64,000 nucleotides of DNA from a bacterium (GCA_017557885.1 JAFYXV010000007.1:186001-250000); one strand, 5' to 3'; counted from the stretch's first letter, positions 1 to 9,770 are shown. Made by a program: numbers and translations. The notes: generated by a model from the sequence alone, not told the origin.

Positions 1-1
1 T

Positions 2-124
2 GAATTCGTGAACGCCAATCCTGTCAGACGCTATCAGGAGGCGCCCTACGGGGAGTGCCCCAAGGGCGAGGAAGAAAACGAGGAAAAACTTCAGGAAAGA
101 CTGAAGGATCTGGGATATCTCTGA
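2..124 (+). CDS. C-terminal fragment of a sulfatase-like protein
   Basis: An open frame enters from the left edge and ends at TGA 122-124, leaving about 40 residues. The tail is rich in Glu and Lys and ends in RLKDLGYL. Many exported sulfatases end in a very similar LxxLGYL/I motif, so a sulfatase is the best guess, but no catalytic region is visible. The gene lies 6 bases before the heparinase-like gene on the same strand, which suits a glycosaminoglycan-degrading pair. Low to moderate certainty on identity; the reading frame itself is clear. Confidence 0.5.
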   Translation, partial: EFVNANPVRRYQEAPYGECPKGEEENEEKLQERLKDLGYL

Positions 125-130
125 TACGAA

Positions 131-2167
131 ATGAAAAGCCGGCCTGTATTTTTTCCGATCCTTTTGATCCTGCTTTCCGTTTCCTGCTTAGCCCTGAAGG
201 CGGAGGAGGTCCTGTGGCCTGTCTATGGCAAATATTCCCTTACGGGAGTGCGGGACCTGACGGTGGCGCTTGGCAACGACCAGCGCGTCAATCTTTGGTC
301 CGCCATCCGGCGCGTCGCCAACGGCGGAACGGAGGGCGTTGACAAGCGGGTGGAGCCGGTTCTTTTCACCGAAAAAAAGATCGCTTCGCTCTGGGCCTGC
401 ACGCTGCTCGGGCTGAAAAACAAGGACGTTTACAAGATCAGGGAAGCCGTGACGGGCTACAGGGAGCTCAGGGGCGGCTATCCGGCCTTCATGCCCCAGC
501 GCAGATGCTTCGCCACGCTTTCCAAAATACACGCCGCGCTGCGCTCCTCGCTGGAGCCTCTTGAAAGAAGGGAGGCGGACGATTGGCTGGTTGCCCTTTC
601 CTCCCGCCGGGAGCCCGACGTCGACGACAAGGCGGCGGAGGCGCTGGGCGCGGCCTACAAAGTCTTCGCCGGCGTTGCCGTCGGAAGGATGGACGTCTCC
701 ACCCAGGGCAAGCTGGGCATGAAGAAATTTCTGCTCTCCCTCAACAAAGAAGCGGTGCCCACCGCCATGGAAGTCGGCGTCAGCCATTCCCTGCTCGAGA
801 ACTACTGCCTGGCCGCGGAAGTCTTCGCCGGAAGTTCCGACGATCTTTTCAAGATGGCGGCGAGATTTTCCAAAGGCGAGGATCTCGTCATCAAAGCCTG
901 GGCCCTGAAGTTGGCGGAACTGAAGGACAGCTCGGACGTTCTGCCCGGACGCGGCTGGGAAAAGGACGCCCTTTTCTCTCCCGCCGCCGCTTTCATCCTG
1001 GCCTGCCGCTGCAACGTCGCCCTGAGCGACCTTGAGAAAGCGGCCAACGTCGACCCTTGCCTGGCGGCGTTTTATTACACTAGGACCGCCCAGGCCTCGA
1101 GGATCGCCGGCGAGCCTTTGATAACTTCTCCGGCCGGCACCGGCTGGCTGGTGGCCCGCTCCCGCGTCCAGAAAGGGCCAGAGGCCCGCTACCTCCGCTT
1201 GATCAGCGTGAGCGGCGGACGCTACGGCGATCTTCTGAGCCTTTTGTACAACGGCGGCGGCCGGACTCTGATGGGCAGAAAGAGCCAGCAGGACGGCGGC
1301 AGCCTCATAGGCCGGGAATATTTCACCCATACCGTCTCCTCCTCCACGGTTACTATCGATCACAAAAAGCAGAAGGCGGCGGCGGCCCGGGTGCTCTGCG
1401 CCGAAAACCGCCAGGGCCTGACTTTCCTGGATCTCGACGGCAGCCAGGCCTATGAAAAAATGGACGTTTACCGGCGCACTCTTTTCATGTGCGACGACTA
1501 TTGCATAGACATTTTCTCCCTCGCCTCCAAGGAGCCTTTCATTGCGGAGTGGGTGATGGAGACTGAGAAAGACAGACCTCTCGTCCTCAAGGGGACCACC
1601 GCTCCGGAAATGAGCTATGAGATCAAAGACATCGCCAAGAGCTTCCTCGGCTCCGCCTGGCGGGAGCAGGCCTACCATACTCTGGAGGACGTTTCCTCCC
1701 AGCTGGCGGCCGCCCAATGGTCCTGCGATTTCGGCAACGGAGCGAAGACCACAATGCTCGGGCAAAGCGACACCAGGGTCATGACCGCCAACGCCGGCGG
1801 CGCGCTTTTGAAGACGGGGGATATAACCCACTACAGAAAAACCGACCAGTCCCTTCTCATAGCCAGACGCCAGAATGTCAAGGAGACCAGGTTCGCGGCG
1901 CTGCACGAGATCTATGGCGAGGCGCCTAAAACAAAAAGCTTCATGCGGCTGGAGGTGACCGGGGACGCCCTGGTCTTCGAGATCTCCTACGGCGACTATC
2001 TTGACTACGTTGTCGTTAATTTCGGGAAAGAGCCTTTGAGCTTCAACATTTCCGAAAACAAGATCATCAAAGCGAACGCTTCGCCTTACGCGTTCTTAAG
2101 GCTGCACCGGGAGCAGGAGATCCTATTGCAGGATCTGAACGCGGAGCTTGTTATTGAAAAAGATTAG
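131..2167 (+). CDS. Exported heparinase II/III-like protein (putative polysaccharide lyase)
   Basis: A 678-residue protein with an N-terminal signal peptide (about residues 1-24, hydrophobic core ending near LALKA). The first half looks alpha-helical. The second half resembles the beta-sandwich part of heparinase II/III-like lyases: a GDLLSLLYNGGG-like strand, then a YFTHT-SSSTVTID stretch near residues 398-410, then a VYRRTLFMCDDYCIDIF strand. In the family this region normally reads (S/A)HNTVxVDG; here the His-Asn pair is replaced by serines (residues 403-405), so activity is uncertain. The gene sits directly after a sulfatase-like C terminus and is followed by a strong terminator. Family assignment is from motif resemblance only. 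Confidence 0.5.
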   Translation: MKSRPVFFPILLILLSVSCLALKAEEVLWPVYGKYSLTGVRDLTVALGNDQRVNLWSAIRRVANGGTEGVDKRVEPVLFTEKKIASLWACTLLGLKNKDVYKIREAVTGYRELRGGYPAFMPQRRCFATLSKIHAALRSSLEPLERREADDWLVALSSRREPDVDDKAAEALGAAYKVFAGVAVGRMDVSTQGKLGMKKFLLSLNKEAVPTAMEVGVSHSLLENYCLAAEVFAGSSDDLFKMAARFSKGEDLVIKAWALKLAELKDSSDVLPGRGWEKDALFSPAAAFILACRCNVALSDLEKAANVDPCLAAFYYTRTAQASRIAGEPLITSPAGTGWLVARSRVQKGPEARYLRLISVSGGRYGDLLSLLYNGGGRTLMGRKSQQDGGSLIGREYFTHTVSSSTVTIDHKKQKAAAARVLCAENRQGLTFLDLDGSQAYEKMDVYRRTLFMCDDYCIDIFSLASKEPFIAEWVMETEKDRPLVLKGTTAPEMSYEIKDIAKSFLGSAWREQAYHTLEDVSSQLAAAQWSCDFGNGAKTTMLGQSDTRVMTANAGGALLKTGDITHYRKTDQSLLIARRQNVKETRFAALHEIYGEAPKTKSFMRLEVTGDALVFEISYGDYLDYVVVNFGKEPLSFNISENKIIKANASPYAFLRLHREQEILLQDLNAELVIEKD

Positions 2168-2218
2168 TTGGATCAGGGGATTTTAATTCCTGATCTTTGA
2201 GCGGAAAGCCCGGGACTG

Positions 2219-2249
2219 AGAGCGGTTTTTCCGCTCTTTTTCTTTTTTT
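2219..2249 (+). terminator. Rho-independent terminator after the heparinase-like gene
   Basis: A perfect 7-bp stem AGAGCGG/CCGCTCT (2219-2225 with 2231-2237) with a five-T loop is followed by a T-rich run. It separates the heparinase-like gene from the protease cluster. Confidence 0.85.
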
Positions 2250-2252
2250 GGC

Positions 2253-2265
2253 TTTTTGCTACAAT
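2253..2265 (+). promoter_or_regulatory. Extended -10 promoter of the protease cluster
   Basis: TTTTTGCTACAAT holds a TG-N extension and the -10 hexamer TACAAT (2260-2265), 25 bases before the ATG at 2291 and just after the preceding terminator. The same TTGNTANAAT pattern recurs before other genes in the window. No good -35 box is visible. Confidence 0.6.
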
Positions 2266-2290
2266 AAATCATTACATTAAAGGTAAATAT

Positions 2291-4402
2291 ATGCGTAAGA
2301 TCATTGCCCTATTAGCGCTTTTCGCGGCCGGGACCCTTCTGGCCGAACCGGGCCTCATCAGGCTCAGGGGAAAAGTCATAGATCCCAAGGCGCCCGTTCT
2401 GGCCGCCCTGGGAAAGAGCGCCTCGACTCCCGATTCCAAAGGGCGCAGCCAGTATATCGTGCAGCCGAAAGCGCTTTTCAAAAACGAGGAGCGGGCTATG
2501 ATCAGGGAAGCGGGGATAGTTTTCCTGGGCTTCATTCCTCCAGACGCTTATATCATTCTGGCGGGAGAGAAGGAGCTGGCGGACCTGGAAAAAATGTTCC
2601 CTCTGAACTATTGCTGCGAATATCTTCCGGAATTCAAGATCGGCGTGTCGGGCACGAAGCTTTTCTCCCTGACCGATCCGGAAACAAAAGTCCAAATCCG
2701 TCTTACGGACATCGACGTGGCGCCGGAGATCCTGGAGTATTTGCAGAGTCTGAGCGTCAGTGACGCGTCCGTCCTGCGTGAAAATCCTCCCGCCTTAAGC
2801 GCATCCTTAAATCACGAAACGATAATAAAACTCTCGGCCCGCTCGGAAGTCCTGGACATCAGCGAAGTCCATGAGATCATGCTGATGAACGACGCGGCCC
2901 GCTCCGCTTCGATGATGAACGTCGCGGCGATGAACACTTCTGGATACACCGGGAAAGGCGTGAAGGTCTGCGTGGCGGACACGGGATTGGACAGCGGAGA
3001 TCTGAACGATATTCACCCTGATTTCGAAGACAAAAACGTCACCGGCGTTGTCTCCAGCACCAATTCGGGAAGGACGGACTGGAGCGATCTCCACGGGCAC
3101 GGTACCCATGTGGCGGGATCCGCCGTCGGCACCGGAGCCTATTCCGGCGGACAGTATGCCGGCACCGCACCGGACGCGGATCTGTATTTCATCTGCATCG
3201 GCGGCGACGGCAGCTCCGTTTTCCCTCCGGAATTAATCGATATAAAAAACGCTTACAACAGCGGCGCCAGGGTGATGAACAACTCCTGGGGCGCGTATTC
3301 CCCCGCCATCTCCGGAGATTACACCCAGGATTCGGAGTTTTATGACTCTGTCTGTCATGATCATCCCGACTTTACGATCCTTTTCGCGGCCGGCAACAAC
3401 AACAAGAAGATCGACACGACTGGCAATTGCACTCTGTCAACTCAAGCGGCCTGCAAGAACGTCATAACCGTGGGCGCTTCGGAAAACGACCGCCCGGAAT
3501 ACACGGCTACTTACGGACAACTATTCAGCAATGTGGCTGCTCCCTTCAACACCGACCAGGCGGGAAGCCCCCAGGACGGCACGCAGCAGGGCATGGCCTT
3601 TTTCAGCAGCCGCGGCCCCGCAAAAGACGGCCGCGCCAAACCGGACATCGTGGCCCCGGGAACGTTCATCTGGTCCACGGAGTCGCTTTACGACAGCAAC
3701 AACAACGGCAACCGCAGCAGCTATTACACCACCATGTTCGGCACCTCCATGGCGACGCCGCTGACTTCCGGCGCCGCGGCGGACGCCGTGCAGTTCCTCA
3801 AGGAAGAAGGTTTCAACGCTCCCTCTTCCTCGCTTGTGAAAGCGCTTCTTATTAACGGCGCCAGGACCATGGGGACGGGGCAGTATGAAGACTACACGGA
3901 GATCCCCGACGAGAGCCCGAACTGCGTCAACGGTTTCGGACACGTGAACCTTTCCGAAAGTTTTTCTCCCTCAAACGGCAATCTTTTCCTTTACGAGGGA
4001 AGCATCAGCGACACCGACGATGAAAAGACTTACGTTTTCAGTAAGGCCGACGCCGGACCAATTTCCGCCACGCTGGTCTGGAACGATCCTCCCGGTACTG
4101 TCGGCGCGGCGCAGGCACTGGTGAACGACCTTGACATCGCCGTAAAGTGCGGAAATTACACTTTCTACTGCGACGGCTCTCCGGATCACTGCGACTCCCT
4201 TAATAATGTCGAACGTTACCGCGAAAGCGAATTCCCGTCTGGCAGCAACATAGAGGTAACAGTCAAAGGCTACAACGTCATGGACGGCCCGCAAACGTTT
4301 TCCCTCGTTGTCTCCGGAATGGACGCAGCCGTGGCCCCGGAACCATCCCTTGCTTTCGCATTTTTATTTTTCGTCCTTTTGCTAGCCCAAAAAAGAAAAT
4401 AA
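2291..4402 (+). CDS. KP-43-like subtilisin-family serine protease 1, PEP-CTERM
   Basis: A 703-residue secreted S8 protease. It has a signal peptide (about 1-18), an N-terminal propeptide-like region to about residue 215, and a subtilase domain with the complete triad: D230 (ADTGLD), H270 (HGHGTHVAGS) and S486 (FGTSMATP), plus the oxyanion-hole Asn in AAGNNN. After the catalytic domain comes a beta-barrel domain with the LVWNDPPG, LVNDLD and GPQTFSLVVSG strands. These closely resemble the C-terminal jelly roll of the Bacillus KP-43 oxidatively stable subtilases. The tail APEPSL, hydrophobic stretch, QKRK is a PEP-CTERM-like sorting signal, implying exosortase-type surface anchoring. It is the first of three tandem paralogues, 4 bases before the next. 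Confidence 0.93.
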   Translation: MRKIIALLALFAAGTLLAEPGLIRLRGKVIDPKAPVLAALGKSASTPDSKGRSQYIVQPKALFKNEERAMIREAGIVFLGFIPPDAYIILAGEKELADLEKMFPLNYCCEYLPEFKIGVSGTKLFSLTDPETKVQIRLTDIDVAPEILEYLQSLSVSDASVLRENPPALSASLNHETIIKLSARSEVLDISEVHEIMLMNDAARSASMMNVAAMNTSGYTGKGVKVCVADTGLDSGDLNDIHPDFEDKNVTGVVSSTNSGRTDWSDLHGHGTHVAGSAVGTGAYSGGQYAGTAPDADLYFICIGGDGSSVFPPELIDIKNAYNSGARVMNNSWGAYSPAISGDYTQDSEFYDSVCHDHPDFTILFAAGNNNKKIDTTGNCTLSTQAACKNVITVGASENDRPEYTATYGQLFSNVAAPFNTDQAGSPQDGTQQGMAFFSSRGPAKDGRAKPDIVAPGTFIWSTESLYDSNNNGNRSSYYTTMFGTSMATPLTSGAAADAVQFLKEEGFNAPSSSLVKALLINGARTMGTGQYEDYTEIPDESPNCVNGFGHVNLSESFSPSNGNLFLYEGSISDTDDEKTYVFSKADAGPISATLVWNDPPGTVGAAQALVNDLDIAVKCGNYTFYCDGSPDHCDSLNNVERYRESEFPSGSNIEVTVKGYNVMDGPQTFSLVVSGMDAAVAPEPSLAFAFLFFVLLLAQKRK

Positions 4403-4406
4403 AATC

Positions 4407-6503
4407 ATGAAAAAATCATTGTTTCTCTCGCTTTTTCTGATCTCGCTCGCCGTTGTGGCAGACCCCGGTCCCATCAGGCTCAGGGAAAACGTCATCGACG
4501 CCAGGAACGCCGGCATACTCAGCGTGTCTGAAATGAAATGCGCTCCCACAACTCAAAACGAATACCAGTTCATTGTCCAGCCCGCCAAAAACTTCAGCTT
4601 TGAGGAAATGCAGGCCGTGGAGGACATGGGCATCGTCGTAACGGACTTTTTTCCGCCCAACGCCTATCACATGCTGGCGACCATGGAGGAGCTGGAGGAT
4701 CTGAAAGCGCGATTCGAGATCCTTTACGCCGGGGAATATCTTCCGGAATACAAGACCAGCAGCGCCTCCGCCGAAGCCATGTCCATGAAAAGCGCCTCTT
4801 TTTCCGCTTTCATAATTCTCGCTTCCAGTTCAAAATACCATGAAGTGGAAAAGTTCCTCAAGGAAAACGGTGCGACCAGATGCGAGCTTTTCAGCGAGAC
4901 CGCCGGAATGATCCGGGCAGACATCAAAAGAGAGCTGGTTCCGAAGCTTACCCGCCTTAGCGCCGTGGTGAACGTCGAGGAAGAGCCTGAGCTTACGATC
5001 GACAACGACGTCGCCAAGACAGAAGGATTGATGAACGTCGAGGCGGCCAACAATATGGGCTACACCGGCAAAGGCGTGACTGTGTGCATCGCCGACACCG
5101 GGTTTGACAGCGGCGATTCCAAAACCATCCATCCGGATTTCAAGGGGAAAAAGATCACCGGCGTTGTCTGCAGTTACAACACCTCCAGGACGGATTGGAG
5201 CGATCTGAACGGGCACGGCACCCATGTGGCCGGCTCGGTCTTGGGAAACGGAACGGTGGAGGAAGGCGTGACCGGCATGGCCCCGGACGCCGACGTTTAC
5301 TTCATCTGCTGCGGCGGAGCCGGCAACGGAATAGCGGCCCCCGATGAAACGGACGTCAAGGCGGCTTATCAGGCCGGCGCCCGTATCATGAGCAATTCCT
5401 ACGGAGCCGGCGCTGACGGCGAATACAACAGCAGCTCCCGCGCCTGGGACCAGATCTGCAGCAGATATCCGGAATACCTGGTGCTTTTCTCCGCCGGCAA
5501 CAACAACAAAGACATCATAACGGAGGACAACTGCACCATCGGTTCGGCCGCCATCGCCAAGAACGTCGTCACGGTGGGCGCCTCCGAGAACTATCGCCCG
5601 GACGTGGAGACGACTTATTCTATTTTTGGCGCGCAGCCCGGCAGCGTCTTCTACGACGACAAAATAGCTTACCCCGCCAACGGCGTCCAGCAGGGGATGA
5701 TGATGAACTCCAGCAGGGGTCCCGCCAAGGACGGCCGCATCAAGCCCGACGTCTGCGCCCCCGGCACCCAGGTCAAATCCACGGAATCGCTTTATGACTC
5801 CAAGAACAACGGGACAAGGCTGAGCTACTACACCCACATGTCCGGCACTTCCATGTCCACGCCGCTTGCCGCCGGCGCCTGCGCCGACATCAGGCAGTAT
5901 CTTATGGAGAATGGCTTTGAAAAGCCTCCCGCGTCGCTTGTGAAGGCCGTCCTCCTGAACGGAACAAGGTCTATGGGCACCGGGCAATACAGGGCCAACA
6001 ATGAAATTCCTCCCTACAGCCCGAACTGCGTGAACGGCTTCGGCCACGTTGACCTGAAGGAAAGCATCGCTCCCGGCTCAGGCCAGCTTTTCGCCATCGA
6101 GGACAGCGTTAAAAACACAGGCGACGAGATCACCTTCGCCTTCGACAAGACCACCCCCGGACCTCTTTGCGTCACTCTGTGCTGGACCGACAAGCAGGGA
6201 AGCGTGGGCGCGGAGAGAGCGCTTATCAACGACCTTGACCTGGTTGTGACCGCCGGCGAGAACACCTACCTTCCCAACAACTTGAGATCCGGCACCGACA
6301 CCTTGAACGTCGTGGAAAAAGTCCGCGTGGAGGATTTTCCGCTTTGCGACAATATCGAGGTGATCGTCAAGGCCGCCAACATTATGCGCGGCCCCCAGAT
6401 CTTCGCCCTGGCGGTTTCCGGCGTGGACGAACTGGTGCCCGAACCCTCCTTTGCTTTGCTTGCATTTTTAACCATTCTGCTTCTGGGCAGAAAAACCAAA
6501 TAA
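4407..6503 (+). CDS. KP-43-like subtilisin-family serine protease 2, PEP-CTERM
   Basis: A 698-residue paralogue of its neighbours with the same order: signal peptide, propeptide-like region (YQFIVQPAKNFS motif and PPNAY), catalytic domain with D230 (ADTGFD), H270 (NGHGTHVAGS) and S482 (SGTSMSTP), then a KP-43-type C-terminal jelly roll (LCWTDKQG, LINDLD, GPQIFALAVSG). It ends in a VPEPSF, hydrophobic stretch, GRKTK sorting tail. The ATG is only 4 bases after the upstream stop and no Shine-Dalgarno sequence is visible, so translational coupling is likely. The intact triad argues for an active enzyme. Substrate is unknown; extracellular protein degradation or maturation of surface proteins are both possible. 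Confidence 0.93.
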   Translation: MKKSLFLSLFLISLAVVADPGPIRLRENVIDARNAGILSVSEMKCAPTTQNEYQFIVQPAKNFSFEEMQAVEDMGIVVTDFFPPNAYHMLATMEELEDLKARFEILYAGEYLPEYKTSSASAEAMSMKSASFSAFIILASSSKYHEVEKFLKENGATRCELFSETAGMIRADIKRELVPKLTRLSAVVNVEEEPELTIDNDVAKTEGLMNVEAANNMGYTGKGVTVCIADTGFDSGDSKTIHPDFKGKKITGVVCSYNTSRTDWSDLNGHGTHVAGSVLGNGTVEEGVTGMAPDADVYFICCGGAGNGIAAPDETDVKAAYQAGARIMSNSYGAGADGEYNSSSRAWDQICSRYPEYLVLFSAGNNNKDIITEDNCTIGSAAIAKNVVTVGASENYRPDVETTYSIFGAQPGSVFYDDKIAYPANGVQQGMMMNSSRGPAKDGRIKPDVCAPGTQVKSTESLYDSKNNGTRLSYYTHMSGTSMSTPLAAGACADIRQYLMENGFEKPPASLVKAVLLNGTRSMGTGQYRANNEIPPYSPNCVNGFGHVDLKESIAPGSGQLFAIEDSVKNTGDEITFAFDKTTPGPLCVTLCWTDKQGSVGAERALINDLDLVVTAGENTYLPNNLRSGTDTLNVVEKVRVEDFPLCDNIEVIVKAANIMRGPQIFALAVSGVDELVPEPSFALLAFLTILLLGRKTK

Positions 6504-6509
6504 ATTACT

Positions 6510-8636
6510 ATGAAAAAACTTTCTCTTATCTTTTTCGCAATGGCTGCCGCGGCTGTTTTCGCAAACCCGGGCGTCATTAAACTCAGCGAGTGCACGATCG
6601 ATCCCTCCGCGGCGAGCGCTGCAGCCGCTTCCGTTTTTGAATGCGCACCCACGGCCCTGGGCGAATATCAGTTCATCGTGCAGCCTGAAAAGAATTTCAG
6701 CGCTCAGGAATTGAAAACGGCGGAATCGCTGGGCCTGAAAGTGATCGGGCATCTTCCGCCCAATGCTTACATCATGCTGGGAACCAAGGAGGCCTTGGGC
6801 AGACTTTGCGAGACCGAGAAGATACTTTTCTCCACGGAATACCGTCCGGAATACAAGACAGCCTCTTTTTTACGAAACAAAGTTTCCGCCCTTGGGGAAG
6901 ACGCTTCGGAGATCTCTCTGCGAATCGTTTCAACGGAAGCGATCGAGAGCGTTAAAGCTTTTCTTTCCGAAAACGGCGCGACGGAGATCGTGACGCTTTC
7001 AAAGAATCCTCCCATAGTGGAAGCCAAGGTCCCATCCTCTCTTGTTGAAAGATTGGCGAAAAGAAGCGATATCCTGAGAATTGGTCCCAAACCGAAATGC
7101 CAGATCTTCAACAACGTGGCCAAGAGCGAAGATTTGATGAGCGTGGAGCCTCTCAACGACCTGGGCTATACGGGAAAAGGCGTGACGGTGGCCATAGCGG
7201 ACACCGGCCTGGACAGAGGAAAAACAAGCGGCAATGACAACGAGCTGCACCCTGATTTCCAGGGCAAGCGCATCTCCGGCATCGTGTCCGAATACAACGT
7301 TACCCGCGACGCCTGGAACGACATTCATGGACACGGCACCCACGTGGCCGGCTCAGCCACCGGCACCGGAAAATTCTACGGCGGAACTTACGCCGGCACT
7401 GCTCCTGACGCCAACCTTTACATCGTTAACATCGGCGTCAGCAGAAGAGGCGATGTCGTAACGGTCTCGGAAAAGGACTTCCAGTCGGTTTACGATTCGG
7501 GAGCACGCGTCATGAACAACAGCTGGGGCGGCATGAATCCCGACGAATACGGCGCCTACACCGATTATACGGAATTGCTGGACACCGTGTGCAACGAATA
7601 TCCCGACATGCTCGTCCTTTTCGCCGCCGGCAACAACAACGAGAAGATAGATTACGCCAACAACTGCACCATAAGCCCCCAGGCGGTCGCCAAGAACGTT
7701 CTGACCGTGGGCGCTTCGGAAACTTACCGTCCCGCAGTCTCCGAAACCTACGGCACGACCTTCAGCGTAAAAACCAAGCCTTTCAAAGACGATCCCGTGG
7801 CTGCCCCCGCAAACGGCACCCAGCAGGGCATGGCTTATTTCAGCAGCCGCGGACCAGCAAACGACGAGCGCTTCAAACCCGAGATCGTGGCTCCCGGAAC
7901 CTATATCGTTTCCACGGAATCCGGCGACGATGCGGAGAACGAGTTGTATCTTCAAAGGAGAAGCTATTACACAATCATGTTCGGAACTTCCATGGCCACG
8001 CCGCTGACTTCCGGCGCCGCTGCCATGACGGTCCAGTATCTGAAGGAGAAGGGCTTCGAGAAGCCCTCTTCGGCGCTTTTAAAAGCGGCGCTTATCCACG
8101 GCGCCAGGAGCATGGGGAACGGCCAGTACGACAGCTATGTGGAGATCCCCGACGATTATCCCAACAGCGTGAACGGCTACGGCCATATCGACATGAAAAG
8201 GAGCCTGAGCAACGCCGTGATCTTTGTGGAGGGCGTCGTCAGCAATCAGAATGAAAAAGTGACCTATGTCTTTAAGAAAAACGAGATGGGTCCGGTGAAA
8301 GTCAACCTGGTCTGGACGGACGCTCCGGGCACTCCCGGCGCCGGCACGGAGCTTGTCAACGACCTTGACCTGCAGTTCTTCGACGGGCTTTACACTTATT
8401 TCAACGGCGGTCAGATGGTCCACAACGAATCCACCAACAACAGCGAATATTATCATGATGACGACTGCTACGCCGGCGACAACCTTGAAGTGAGCGTGCA
8501 CGGCTACAACATGATGACCTTCCCGCAGACCTTCGCCCTGGCTATTTCCGGCATGGACGAGGGCCCCATACCCGAACCTTCCTTCCTTCTCACCCTCCTT
8601 ATCCTGGGCGGACTTTTGTTCACCCGCAAAAAATAA
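6510..8636 (+). CDS. KP-43-like subtilisin-family serine protease 3, PEP-CTERM
   Basis: A 708-residue third member of the tandem array, with signal peptide (MKKLSLIFFAMAAAAVFA), a propeptide-like region with the shared YQFIVQPEKNFS and PPNAY motifs, and the triad D231 (ADTGLD), H275 (HGHGTHVAGS) and S494 (FGTSMATP). The C-terminal jelly roll (LVWTDAPG, LVNDLD, FPQTFALAISG) is followed by a PEP-CTERM-like tail IPEPSF, hydrophobic stretch, TRKK. The spacing to protease 2 is 6 bases, again with no clear ribosome binding site. The three proteases differ most in the propeptide, which suggests old duplications with separate targets or self-processing rates rather than recent copies. Confidence 0.93.
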   Translation: MKKLSLIFFAMAAAAVFANPGVIKLSECTIDPSAASAAAASVFECAPTALGEYQFIVQPEKNFSAQELKTAESLGLKVIGHLPPNAYIMLGTKEALGRLCETEKILFSTEYRPEYKTASFLRNKVSALGEDASEISLRIVSTEAIESVKAFLSENGATEIVTLSKNPPIVEAKVPSSLVERLAKRSDILRIGPKPKCQIFNNVAKSEDLMSVEPLNDLGYTGKGVTVAIADTGLDRGKTSGNDNELHPDFQGKRISGIVSEYNVTRDAWNDIHGHGTHVAGSATGTGKFYGGTYAGTAPDANLYIVNIGVSRRGDVVTVSEKDFQSVYDSGARVMNNSWGGMNPDEYGAYTDYTELLDTVCNEYPDMLVLFAAGNNNEKIDYANNCTISPQAVAKNVLTVGASETYRPAVSETYGTTFSVKTKPFKDDPVAAPANGTQQGMAYFSSRGPANDERFKPEIVAPGTYIVSTESGDDAENELYLQRRSYYTIMFGTSMATPLTSGAAAMTVQYLKEKGFEKPSSALLKAALIHGARSMGNGQYDSYVEIPDDYPNSVNGYGHIDMKRSLSNAVIFVEGVVSNQNEKVTYVFKKNEMGPVKVNLVWTDAPGTPGAGTELVNDLDLQFFDGLYTYFNGGQMVHNESTNNSEYYHDDDCYAGDNLEVSVHGYNMMTFPQTFALAISGMDEGPIPEPSFLLTLLILGGLLFTRKK

Positions 8637-8648
8637 AAAGCAACAATT

Positions 8649-9770
8649 ATGTGGAAAAACTTATCGATCTTTCTGATCCTTTTCTGCGGACTTGCCTTGG
8701 CTGACGCGGTTGATCCCGAGTTCAAGGTTCAAAACGTCAAGAAGGATTCCATGGATCTGATGCTTTTGGAAAAAGTTCTGAAGGACATGGACGACCCCTT
8801 CGACAAGGAGACCGTAAATCCCAACGAATCTGAAATCGACGCCCTCATCGACAGCATGATCGGCTCCACCGGCGAAAAGCAGGACAAGATCCCCGGTCTG
8901 CCTTTCTCAGGCCCGGGCCTTCTGACCGGCAAGGTGGTCAACCACAAGGGCGAGCCCATGGCCAACGTCAAGACGCACTTTTTCCGCGCCGAGGACAGCG
9001 AGGACTTGAAGTCCATGCTGACCACCAGAAGGGGAACCTACGCTTATTACGTCACCTCCTCCAATTATTACACTCTGACCGCCCACTTCAAGAACCAGTT
9101 CTTTTTCACGAACCTTGTGCTTCAGCCCGGCTACCGCTATGACGTCAACATCCGCTTTGTGACGCCCATGACGGTTTACGGCAAACTGACGGTGGACGGG
9201 GAGGACGCCCAGAAGGGAGTCTTCCTGCGCCTTATGAGCCCCGAGGGCGCCCAGGCGGGCGGCGTGGTGGTCACCAACGGCCTCTTCCGCATCAGCGACC
9301 TCACTCCCGGCCGCTACACCATGGTATTGGAGCGCCGCAAGCGTTTCATCGACGAAAGGATCAACGAAGGCCGCTTCTACTATTTCCCCATAACGCTGAC
9401 CAACGAGGGCGTGAGGATCTCGGTGGACAGGGACAGGAGAGACCTTTACGGCTATGTTCTGATGGACGGCAATCCCTTGCGCCACCTGGACGCCAGAGTG
9501 ATCCTGAGGGACGCCAGGTCCAACGGCATGCTCATCCACATGGAAGCCGACACTTACAGCAAGGAAGGCTTCTACATTTTCAAGCACGTGCAGCCCGGCG
9601 TTTATTACCTGGAAGCCTTGCACGGCGACAAGCGGCTCAGGTCCCAGCGTTCCATGGTCACCGTCAAGCCGAAAGCCAAAAAAGTCAAGACCTTCCTTAA
9701 CCTGGTCTCCGATCCCTACAAGGAAAAGCGGGACATGGAAAACTTGAAACGCCAGTTTACGGAAGACTGA
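8649..9770 (+). CDS. Exported protein with carboxypeptidase-regulatory-like (Ig-fold) repeats
   Basis: A 373-residue protein with a signal peptide (about 1-19, ending ALA-DA). An acidic linker follows, then about three repeated beta-sandwich units near residues 95-175, 178-250 and 265-345. They start with GKVVNHKGEPMANV, YGKLTVDGEDAQKGV and YGYVLMDGNPLRHLDA and contain ...YTM/YYLEAL end strands, the pattern of CarboxypepD_reg-like domains. No catalytic motif and no PEP-CTERM tail are seen. It lies 12 bases after the third subtilase and overlaps the next small gene by one base (TGATG), so it is probably part of the same transcript. A scaffold or accessory role in the periplasm or at the surface is only an inference. 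Confidence 0.7.
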   Translation: MWKNLSIFLILFCGLALADAVDPEFKVQNVKKDSMDLMLLEKVLKDMDDPFDKETVNPNESEIDALIDSMIGSTGEKQDKIPGLPFSGPGLLTGKVVNHKGEPMANVKTHFFRAEDSEDLKSMLTTRRGTYAYYVTSSNYYTLTAHFKNQFFFTNLVLQPGYRYDVNIRFVTPMTVYGKLTVDGEDAQKGVFLRLMSPEGAQAGGVVVTNGLFRISDLTPGRYTMVLERRKRFIDERINEGRFYYFPITLTNEGVRISVDRDRRDLYGYVLMDGNPLRHLDARVILRDARSNGMLIHMEADTYSKEGFYIFKHVQPGVYYLEALHGDKRLRSQRSMVTVKPKAKKVKTFLNLVSDPYKEKRDMENLKRQFTED

